A DNA stretch of 5,881 bases from Gammaproteobacteria bacterium (GTDB lineage Bacteria > Pseudomonadota > Gammaproteobacteria > Steroidobacterales > Steroidobacteraceae). The notes below the pieces were generated by a model. The model ran no database searches. It had not been told where the DNA came from and saw only the letters and a program-made list of their open reading frames with translations. Below, in pieces: positions 1-5,438 of this stretch; position 1 is the stretch's first letter, and every line of letters starts with the position of its first letter. The stretch spans positions 1 to 5,881 of the forward strand of contig JASHSR010000099.1 in NCBI GenBank assembly GCA_030038645.1. The letters are read 5' to 3'. The translations under genes were made by a program, and so were the position numbers.

Positions 1-1585
1 CGATCTGCTGCACGAGCGCATCGACGCGCTCGGCGTCGGTCTGACGGGGCAGCTCGATGATGAGCGGGATGTGGATGATCGAGTCGTAGAGACCCGGGCC
101 GGCGTGGCCGCCGTAGCCGTGCCCGAAGCTCTCGCCATGGTCGGAAGTCACCACGACAACGGTGTTCGGGCCCAGCCGCTCGAGCGCTCCTGCCAGAAAC
201 TCGCCCGCGTAGTAATCGACGTATTGCACCGCCTCGTCGTAGCGAGCCTCGAGCAGCTGCACGCGCTGCGGCGGTACCTGCCGGAAGGCGTAGAGCTCGG
301 CCGGATCCGAGGTCGCCGCCGTGCGAGCCCCCGCCGAGGCATCGAAGCGCCCGAGCCACGGAGGAGGCGCCGCATACGGAGCGTGAGGGGGGAACAGGTG
401 CACCCAGAGAAAGACCGGCCGCCGCTTGTCCACGGTCTCGAGCCAGGCGAGGGCCGGCTCGATGGCGCGCCGCGGGTCGAAGTGGCGGTTGTCCGGCGTG
501 AGCAGGAGCGAGTACTGCACGCTGTTCCAGAGCTGCTGGACGAACACGAGCGGCGCGATCTGCGCGGCAGGGCATTCATAGGGCAGGAAGACGGCCGCGC
601 GGTCGGGGCACGCGAGGCTCATCGGCACCGCATCGCTCCTGCGAAAGTCGAAGTAGGGCCCGAAACCAATCCGCGAGGCGCCAGCGTACGGGTTGGTTGC
701 GACGTAGCCGGTCTCGTAGCCGGCGCGGGCCAGGAGGGCCGGCAGGGACGCTCGGCGCGCGGCGGCGATCGGCCAGGAGAACACCTCGAACGCGCGATGG
801 GTCCACGGCCGCGTGCCGGTGAGGATCGTCGCAACGCCAGCCGTCGTGAAGTTGCCGTTCGCATAGGCGCGATCGAATACGGTCGCCTGGCGGGCGAACG
901 CATCGAGGCTCGGGGTCGTCGGCCGCTCGGCTCCGTAGAGTGACATGTGCTGCGCCGAGAGGGCGTCGATCGTGAGCAGGACGATGTTGGGCCTCGCGAG
1001 CGGCGCCGCCGCGCTCGCAGCCTGTGCCGACACGGCGGATCCCCATCGAAAGAACGGCAGGCTGAGCAGCGTCAGCCCGCCGAGCGCGGCGAGGAGAGCC
1101 GCGGTCCTTTGGAGGCGCTGAAGGGCATTGCGGCCCCGATGGGTGAAGGCGAGGGGAAGCCCCAGAGCGAGGGAGCCGCCAGCGAGCGCCGCCTCGAGCA
1201 TCGCCCCCATGCCCGCCGAGGCGCGCTCGTCGAAGGCCCGAAGCCACGTGGCCACGTCGAGCAGAAAGGGAGCGATGGCCGCGACGGCCGCGGCCCAGAG
1301 CAGCAGGCGGACGAGGATGCGCTTCGGCCGGTGCAATCCGCCGAGCCGCAGGAGGCTCAGCGCCAGCGCGGCGATGAGGAGCAGCGGCAAACAGAGCAGA
1401 GCGAGGAGCAGCCACGCCGTGGCGTACGTCGGCAGCAGCTCGGAGGGCCTGAGGTAGTAGAGGTACTGCGAGACTCTCGCGAGGAACGTGAGCGGAAGGG
1501 CGATGCCGAGGACGATCAGAACGGGCGCGAGCGCGGCGCGCCACGCGGCATGCCGGAGGTGACGGCCCCCGCCGGCCCCTCTCAC
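1..1585 (-). CDS. Membrane-anchored sulfatase-like (alkaline phosphatase superfamily) protein, C-terminus cut by window edge
   Basis: Reading from a GTG at 1585-1583, the frame is open for 528 codons to the left edge. About five hydrophobic segments come first (residues about 15-35, 50-78, 90-112, 125-147, 160-180), then a short Ala-rich linker, then the catalytic domain from about residue 199. Superfamily landmarks are Asp207 (LLTIDAL), Thr247 at the nucleophile position (NFTTAGVATILTG), His396 and His401 (VHLFPPH), Asp482-His483 (TSDHGESFGHG) and His494. The formylglycine signature C/S-x-P-S-R is absent and the Pro kept by the paralogue at 2125-4248 is Ala here. The last visible residues match that paralogue just before its VDIAPTL segment, so roughly 150-180 residues lie outside. 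The start is chosen because GTGA overlaps the stop of the upstream small gene, implying translational coupling. The domain should face the periplasm or outside. A Thr-nucleophile transferase or hydrolase is plausible; true sulfatase activity is doubtful and the substrate is unknown. Confidence 0.88.
   Translation of the reverse strand, partial: MRGAGGGRHLRHAAWRAALAPVLIVLGIALPLTFLARVSQYLYYLRPSELLPTYATAWLLLALLCLPLLLIAALALSLLRLGGLHRPKRILVRLLLWAAAVAAIAPFLLDVATWLRAFDERASAGMGAMLEAALAGGSLALGLPLAFTHRGRNALQRLQRTAALLAALGGLTLLSLPFFRWGSAVSAQAASAAAPLARPNIVLLTIDALSAQHMSLYGAERPTTPSLDAFARQATVFDRAYANGNFTTAGVATILTGTRPWTHRAFEVFSWPIAAARRASLPALLARAGYETGYVATNPYAGASRIGFGPYFDFRRSDAVPMSLACPDRAAVFLPYECPAAQIAPLVFVQQLWNSVQYSLLLTPDNRHFDPRRAIEPALAWLETVDKRRPVFLWVHLFPPHAPYAAPPPWLGRFDASAGARTAATSDPAELYAFRQVPPQRVQLLEARYDEAVQYVDYYAGEFLAGALERLGPNTVVVVTSDHGESFGHGYGGHAGPGLYDSIIHIPLIIELPRQTDAERVDALVQQI
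843..913. repeat. 71-bp tract identical to 3407-3477 (copy 1)
   Basis: Every base of 843-913 matches 3407-3477, an offset of 2564 bp, in the same orientation. It encodes residues leading up to and including the active-site threonine pair. Flanking bases on both sides differ between the two genes, mostly at third codon positions. This pattern fits gene conversion or recombination between paralogues. Confidence 0.85.
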
Positions 1586-1866
1586 GGAAGTCGTTCGGTG
1601 TCCGTGCCGTCGCGCTCGTGCCGAAAGACGCCGACGCAGGCGCGCACCGCGCGATGCCAGAGCTGTTTGATGATGCGCCTCAAGGCCGCGATGGCGCCGG
1701 CGATCGCGATGAACAGGGGGAAGAGCAACTGATACAGCGGTCCCGCCGAATTCGGATCGATGTAGGCGTAGGCGGACTCGAGCGGCGCGACGGCCAGCAA
1801 CGCTGCAAGAAGCAGCAATCCCGCCGGGTACGACCGTCTTCCCAGTCCAGAGCGCTCGACGTTCAT
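1582..1866 (-). CDS. Small YIDP-motif membrane protein (94 aa), function unknown
   Basis: The product has a basic N-terminus, a hydrophobic segment at residues about 15-33 ending in SAYA, then YIDPNSAGPLYQ, a second hydrophobic segment at about 44-62, and a basic tail (RRIIKQLWHR). The first segment could be a signal peptide cleaved after Ala34 or a retained helix. The ATG at 1866 is preferred over an in-frame GTG at 1899 because GAGGAG lies 7 nt upstream of it, while the 11 extra residues are Arg/Pro-rich. The stop overlaps the GTG start of the downstream sulfatase-like gene as GTGA, so the two are probably made together. From memory, short bacterial membrane proteins with an A-Y-x-Y-I-D-P-x-S core recur beside envelope-polysaccharide and sulfatase-like genes without a firm function. 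A partner or stabiliser of the downstream membrane enzyme is a guess. Confidence 0.8.
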   Translation of the reverse strand: MNVERSGLGRRSYPAGLLLLAALLAVAPLESAYAYIDPNSAGPLYQLLFPLFIAIAGAIAALRRIIKQLWHRAVRACVGVFRHERDGTDTERLP

Positions 1867-1873
1867 CGTTCGT

Positions 1874-1879
1874 CTCCTC
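1874..1879 (-). promoter_or_regulatory. Ribosome binding site of the small YIDP-motif gene
   Basis: On the minus strand GAGGAG lies 7 nt before the ATG at 1866. It is a near-consensus Shine-Dalgarno and decides the start over the in-frame GTG at 1899. Confidence 0.7.
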
Positions 1880-1881
1880 GG

Positions 1882-1937
1882 CCTGCGAGCCGGACACACT
1901 TCCTTACATGAGCTTCTGGCTCGGAATCGCTCGCAGG
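1882..1937 (-). repeat. Inverted repeat in the leader of the small YIDP-motif gene
   Basis: CCTGCGAGC (1882-1890) and GCTCGCAGG (1929-1937) are perfect 9-bp inverted copies separated by 38 bp. A competing inner pair, GAGCC (1887-1891) with GGCTC (1918-1922), overlaps one arm. If transcription starts upstream of 1937, this could fold in the 5' leader just before the ribosome binding site. No promoter was recognised, so a regulatory role is only possible. Confidence 0.35.
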
Positions 1938-2043
1938 TTCCGTGAGTGATCGGCCCTCAGCACAGCGGCCCGGGCGCAGCATAACTCATGCCCATGTCGC
2001 GTGCCGCCTGTCGCTCCGGCGCGTCAGTCTTGTCCGTCATCGC

Positions 2044-2160
2044 GCGTCACGGGTGAGCGTCACTGGCGAGCGTCGCCAGCGCGCATCACCAGCCCGCGTC
2101 ACTCGTGAGCGCCACTGGCGAGCATCACTCGTGAGCCTCATCGACGTGTGTCACTCGCGC
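2044..2160. repeat. Degenerate 13-bp tandem repeat array, about nine units
   Basis: Units begin every 13 bp at 2044, 2057, 2070, 2083, 2096, 2109, 2122, 2135 and 2148. The best units are GCGTCACTGGCGA (2057), GCGTCACTCGTGA (2096), GCGCCACTGGCGA (2109) and GCATCACTCGTGA (2122); those at 2070, 2083, 2135 and 2148 are more diverged. One unit type contains the dyad TCAC-NN-GTGA. Two types alternate, and the pair at 2044-2069 resembles the pair at 2096-2121. The array lies mostly in the gap after the 707-residue sulfatase-like gene and runs over its stop codon (2125-2127) into its last 11 codons. A period of 13 cannot keep a reading frame, so it is not a coding repeat. It could be a slippage-derived minisatellite or an array of protein sites. 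Confidence 0.72.
2063..2079. other. GC-rich 7-bp hairpin within the 13-bp array
   Basis: CTGGCGA (2063-2069) and TCGCCAG (2073-2079) are perfect inverted copies with a 3-nt spacer. The hairpin lies about 46 nt past the stop of the 707-residue sulfatase-like gene. It could stabilise the 3' end or cause pausing. No T-run follows in the minus direction, so it is not a standard intrinsic terminator. Confidence 0.4.
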
Positions 2161-4248
2161 AAGGTGCTTCGGGCGCGGCTTTCGTGGGCGACCGGCGCGA
2201 AGCGCGCCGCCGTGAAGCGCAAGTTGAGCGGCAATCAGTCCTCGCAGGCGCCGCACTTCATCCGGCTCATCGGCTGCGCGATTCGTGCGCTCCAGCGGAT
2301 CGGCGAGCAGATCGTAGAGCTCATCGTGCAGCGGCGGCATGAGCGGATAGTGCACCGGCCCCATGTAATGCACGAGCTTCCAGCGCCCGTCGATGACGGC
2401 CACCGAGCCGGTGGTGAGCGCGGCGAAGCGCGGATTCTGCTCGAAGTTCATGCTGAAGACCGGCGTCGCGGGCTCGTGCGAGGTCGCATCCGACGAGCAG
2501 GCGTCGAGGAGCGAGTGCCCCTCCCACGATGCCGGCGGCTTGATGCCCGCGATCTCCGCCAAGGTCGGCGCGATGTCCACCTGCTCGGCGAGGATGTCGC
2601 TGCGCTTGCCGGTGGTCTCGCCCGGAAGCTTGATGATGAGCGGAACGTGAATGATCTCGTCGTAGAGCCCGGGGCCGGTGTGGGCCCCGTAGCCGTGAGC
2701 GAAGCTCTCGCCGTGGTCTGCGGTCACGACGACGACAGTGTTGTCGCCCAGCAGTTGCTGCGCCTGGCTGAGAAACTCGCCCGCATAGTGATCGACGTAG
2801 GCGACCGACTCGTCGTAGCGCGCCTCGAGCGTGTGCGCTCGTGCGGTCGGGACCTCCGACATCAAGTAGTTCCAGGCCGGCTCGGTGCTCGCGATGTCGC
2901 GCGCGTCCGGCGAGGGATCGAATCGCCCGATCCACGGCTCGGGCGCTGCGTACGGTGAGTGAGGCGGAAACAGATGCACCCAGAGGAAGACGGGCTTGCT
3001 TTTATCGACCCGGCGCAGCCAGGCGAGCGCCGGCCGGATCGCCAGGCGCGGGTCGTAGTGCCGCGTGCTCGCGCCACCGCGCAGGCGGTCCGCGAGGCCT
3101 TCGACGCGCGCGATCAGCGGCATCTCCGTCGCCGCGCAGATGTACCGCAGGAGCGAGGAGAGCCCGTCGGTGCACAGGCTCAAGTCCGTCGTTCGATCGG
3201 TGCGGGCGAACTGGAAATAGCCGCCGAAGCCCTGCGCCGCGCCTCCCGCATGGGCGTTGGTCGAGACATAGCCCGTCTGATATCCGTTCGCCCGCAGCAG
3301 CGCGGGCAGGGAGCTGCGGCGCGTGTCGTCCCGAGGCCAGACGGGAAGCTGCAGCGCGCGGTGTGTCCACGGGCGGGTGCCCGTCAGGATCGAGGCGATG
3401 CCCGGTGTCGTGAAGTTGCCGTTCGCATAGGCGCGATCGAATACGGTCGCCTGGCGGGCGAACGCATCGAGGCTCGGCGTGGTCGGCCGCTCGGCTCCGT
3501 AGAGCGACATGTGCTGGGCGGAGAGCGCATCGATCGTCAGCAGAATGATGTGGGGCCGTGAGGGCCGCGCCGCACCGGGAGCCGTACCCGAGGACGCGCC
3601 CGGGGACACACCCGAGGACGCGAGGGGAGGGACCGACCTCCATCCGAAGACGGGAAGGCTCGCAAGCGAGAGCGCGCCGAGCGCCGTGCCCACGACGGCG
3701 ACCCACCCCAGCTTGCCGGCGAACAGCCGGCCCCGACGAGTCACCGCGACGAGCACTCCGAGCGCCAGAGCGAGGAGCATCCAGGGCGTGCCGGCTGGGT
3801 CGCCCCCCCGGATCCCGAACGTGCGCAGCCACGTGAGCGTCGCGTAGAGCAGCGTCTCGATGATGGCGGCGGCGGCGAGGGCGAGCAGCGCGATGGCCGT
3901 GGCGCGGCGCGCGAAGCGCAGCGGCGCGCCGCGGCCGGCCTCGAGCCCCTTCAGCGCCAGGGTCGCGACGATGAAGACGGGCAGCGCGAGCGCCGCGAGG
4001 ATGAGCCAGACCGTCGCATAGATCGGCAGCAGCTCGACCGGCCGGAAGTCGTAGAGGTACTGGTCGATCAGGCTCGGAAAGGTGAGCGGTAGAACGATGC
4101 CGAGCACGGCAATACAAGGCAGCGCCGCCGCGCGCCACGCCGAGGACGCGAGATAGGCCGGATCCGCCGCTCGCCCCGGATGCGCCGGCGGCGCAGGCTG
4201 CGCGGTCTGGGCCGACGAGGCCGGCCGCGTCAGGGGAACATCGCTCAT
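2125..4248 (-). CDS. Membrane-anchored sulfatase-like protein with threonine at the nucleophile position (707 aa)
   Basis: A Pro/Ala-rich cytoplasmic N-terminus is followed by about five hydrophobic helices (residues about 38-57, 73-98, 115-138, 155-170, 178-201), a Ser/Gly/Pro linker (203-231) and an alkaline-phosphatase-superfamily domain. Expected metal or active-site positions are present: Asp240 (LLTIDAL), Thr280 (NFTTPGIASILTG), His425 and His430 (WVHLFPPH), Asp511-His512 (TADHGESFAHG) and His523. The C-terminal cap is typical of the sulfatase family (DELYDLLADPLERTNRA from residue 642). The formylglycine motif C/S-x-P-S-R is replaced by T-T-P-G-I, so activation by a formylglycine-generating enzyme is not expected. 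Five helices plus an external Thr-nucleophile domain resembles LtaS-type phosphotransferases in layout. A basic 26-residue tail (682-707) is extra compared with the related cap gene, and its end is encoded in the 13-bp array. The ATG at 4248 has GGAGG 10 nt upstream. The substrate is unknown. Confidence 0.92.
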   Translation of the reverse strand: MSDVPLTRPASSAQTAQPAPPAHPGRAADPAYLASSAWRAAALPCIAVLGIVLPLTFPSLIDQYLYDFRPVELLPIYATVWLILAALALPVFIVATLALKGLEAGRGAPLRFARRATAIALLALAAAAIIETLLYATLTWLRTFGIRGGDPAGTPWMLLALALGVLVAVTRRGRLFAGKLGWVAVVGTALGALSLASLPVFGWRSVPPLASSGVSPGASSGTAPGAARPSRPHIILLTIDALSAQHMSLYGAERPTTPSLDAFARQATVFDRAYANGNFTTPGIASILTGTRPWTHRALQLPVWPRDDTRRSSLPALLRANGYQTGYVSTNAHAGGAAQGFGGYFQFARTDRTTDLSLCTDGLSSLLRYICAATEMPLIARVEGLADRLRGGASTRHYDPRLAIRPALAWLRRVDKSKPVFLWVHLFPPHSPYAAPEPWIGRFDPSPDARDIASTEPAWNYLMSEVPTARAHTLEARYDESVAYVDHYAGEFLSQAQQLLGDNTVVVVTADHGESFAHGYGAHTGPGLYDEIIHVPLIIKLPGETTGKRSDILAEQVDIAPTLAEIAGIKPPASWEGHSLLDACSSDATSHEPATPVFSMNFEQNPRFAALTTGSVAVIDGRWKLVHYMGPVHYPLMPPLHDELYDLLADPLERTNRAADEPDEVRRLRGLIAAQLALHGGALRAGRPRKPRPKHLARVTHVDEAHE
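3407..3477. repeat. 71-bp tract identical to 843-913 (copy 2)
   Basis: Second copy of the perfectly matching tract, lying inside the 707-residue sulfatase-like gene at the equivalent codons. The first mismatches are C/T at 842/3406 and G/C at 914/3478. Confidence 0.85.
3574..3621 (-). repeat. 24-bp internal duplication in the linker of the 707-residue protein
   Basis: The plus-strand 13-mer ACCCGAGGACGCG occurs at 3586-3598 and 3610-3622. This encodes two similar octapeptides, ASSGVSPG (residues 210-217) and ASSGTAPG (218-225). The paralogue at 1-1585 has a shorter Ala-rich linker at this place, so linker length varies between copies. The repeat probably acts only as a flexible spacer between membrane and catalytic domain. 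Confidence 0.5.
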
Positions 4249-4258
4249 CTAGTGCGAA

Positions 4259-4263
4259 CCTCC
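4259..4263 (-). promoter_or_regulatory. Ribosome binding site of the 707-residue sulfatase-like gene
   Basis: On the minus strand GGAGG lies 10 nt before the ATG at 4248. It supports that start and shows the gene has its own translation signal despite following the sulfotransferase by only 113 bp. Confidence 0.6.
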
Positions 4264-4276
4264 GCGGAGCATCCAA

Positions 4277-4339
4277 GTTCCGCCCGCCCGACCGCCTCGA
4301 CTGGGCAGGTTCCGCCCGCCGGACCGCCTCGACCGGGCA
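4277..4339. repeat. Two 31-bp direct repeats, period 32 bp, in the gap before the sulfatase-like gene
   Basis: 4277-4307 and 4309-4339 match at 29 of 31 positions, differing at 4289/4321 and 4302/4334. The pair fills over half of the 113-bp gap between the sulfotransferase stop and the start of the 707-residue protein. Each unit has GCCC near one end and GGGC near the other, giving at most a short stem. It may be a local tandem duplication or paired binding sites. No promoter hexamers or T-run are evident. Confidence 0.7.
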
Positions 4340-4361
4340 CGGAGACGTTACCGCCGAGCCC

Positions 4362-5438
4362 TCACGCTGGCAAAGTTCGCGTCGGCGGCCCGGCCGAGCC
4401 GTCGAACCGCTGCCGTGCCGCCGCCATCGCGGCCTCGAGCTCGTGAACGTCCGGATCGTTGGGCAGCGGCGCGCGCGAGCCGGCGTGAATGGCAATGCGC
4501 GAGAGCGCGAGGTCGGCCGCTCGCGCGGCGGACTCCGAGTCGTGGTCCGGGCTCGTGTCGATGAAACGCAGCACGCGGAGCAGGACCTCCTTCGGATTGG
4601 CGTGCAGCTGCTCGAAGTCCACCCACAGCACGCGCTCGGGCGGCATCTCCTCGAGACAGCGGCCGAGCACGGCGGCGCACGCGCGAACCATGTCCTGCAC
4701 GAAGCCCTCGATCGCTTGCGGCGGGCAGTCCCACAGCGCATAGAGGTCCATCATCGCGTGCCACATCCTGCGGTTGGAGGCGAGCACCTCGCCCGTGTCG
4801 CGCCCGATCCAGATGAACTGGGCGCGTGGGAAGAGCGCGCGCAGCAGGGGCAAGCGGAAGGTGTGATTCGGCGATTTGAGCAGCGGCCGCGCGCCGGGCG
4901 AGGCGGCGGCGATGCCGCGCAGGAAGAGCTGCCAGCGCTCGAGCGGTCCCTCGCTGCCCGACCAGAGCAGCTGGCCGCATTCGCGCAGGCGCCGGGGGTC
5001 GATGAAGCCACGATAGGCTGAGGGCTCCCCGAGCAGGAGCAGCGCGAACTCATCCTCCTGCGGACCGCGGGTGGCGATCCGGCCTTGGTCCATCGGACGG
5101 CGCGCCACGGCCTGCTCGGCGGGAGGGCCGCTCAGGAAGCAGGTCGAGGGGTTGAAGCACTGCCAGGTTTGGGGCGTCGCCCACCGGCCGCACGCGGCGA
5201 GCAGCTCGTGAAGGGCGGTGGTTCCCGAGCGCCACAGACCGAGCACGAATACCGGATCGTCCGGAAGCGCGGCAGCCGCGATTCGCCGGGTCGTGGTCCG
5301 CCAGTTGACCTCGAACCACTTCGCATGCCACCACAGCCGCAGCGGGTGAGCGGGACCGACGCGCCTCGGGCGGCCGCCGCTTACGATCCAGTCCGCAAGA
5401 GATCGAGCGCCGTAAAGCGGCTGAGCCCGCTCTCTCAA
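4362..5438 (-). CDS. PAPS-dependent sulfotransferase family protein (358 aa)
   Basis: It is predicted to transfer sulfate from 3'-phosphoadenosine-5'-phosphosulfate to an unidentified acceptor. The 5'-phosphosulfate loop is LGLWRSGTT (residues 66-74). The 3'-phosphate site is IGRDTGEVLASNRRMW (211-226), with Arg213 and Ser221 as expected contacts. Other family features are PQEDEFAL (126-133), LLKSPNHTFRL (186-196) and the late VDFEQLHANPKEVLLRVLRFI-type helix (273-293). Length and motif order fit the bacterial Sulfotransfer_3-like group. No signal peptide is seen, so it should be cytoplasmic or loosely membrane-associated. The start is a TTG overlapping the previous gene's stop as TTGA. No strong Shine-Dalgarno precedes it, so translation is probably coupled to that gene. 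The conserved-looking stretch from residue 8 (LYGARSLADW) supports a start this far upstream. Its neighbours suggest an acceptor on a lipid or envelope glycan. Confidence 0.93.
   Translation of the reverse strand: MRERAQPLYGARSLADWIVSGGRPRRVGPAHPLRLWWHAKWFEVNWRTTTRRIAAAALPDDPVFVLGLWRSGTTALHELLAACGRWATPQTWQCFNPSTCFLSGPPAEQAVARRPMDQGRIATRGPQEDEFALLLLGEPSAYRGFIDPRRLRECGQLLWSGSEGPLERWQLFLRGIAAASPGARPLLKSPNHTFRLPLLRALFPRAQFIWIGRDTGEVLASNRRMWHAMMDLYALWDCPPQAIEGFVQDMVRACAAVLGRCLEEMPPERVLWVDFEQLHANPKEVLLRVLRFIDTSPDHDSESAARAADLALSRIAIHAGSRAPLPNDPDVHELEAAMAAARQRFDGSAGPPTRTLPA

Noticed and set aside
576..1544. Minus-strand 322-residue open frame inside the left sulfatase-like gene
   Set aside because: It is out of frame with the conserved enzyme, which is open in another minus frame to the window edge, and its text is Arg/Ala/Pro-rich noise.
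71..1732. Long open frames on the plus strand opposite the left sulfatase-like gene and small gene
   Set aside because: Their translations are low-complexity Arg/Glu/Gly-rich text with no recognisable domain. They are antisense shadows of minus-strand genes with GC-rich third positions.
1867..1899. GTG start at 1899 giving a 105-residue form of the small membrane protein
   Set aside because: The internal ATG at 1866 has a near-perfect Shine-Dalgarno, and the added residues are an Arg/Pro-rich stretch that would spoil the signal-like N-terminus.
1975..2010. Possible minus-strand promoter with TATGCT as a -10 element
   Set aside because: Only four of six bases match and there is no acceptable -35 hexamer at 16-18 bp, so it is indistinguishable from chance.
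2044..2160. CRISPR array
   Set aside because: Units are 13 bp, contiguous and degenerate, without spacers, and no cas gene is present.
1942..3561. Plus-strand open frames through the 13-bp array and opposite the 707-residue gene
   Set aside because: The Arg/Ser-rich start comes from reading the repeat, and the rest is antisense to a clear conserved protein. No ribosome binding site supports them.
4249..4361. Intrinsic terminator after the sulfotransferase gene
   Set aside because: The direct repeats allow only 4-5 bp stems and no T-run follows in the minus direction.
3002..4741. Minus-strand 579-residue open frame spanning the sulfotransferase and sulfatase-like genes
   Set aside because: It crosses two well-supported genes in a different frame and contains no coherent domain.
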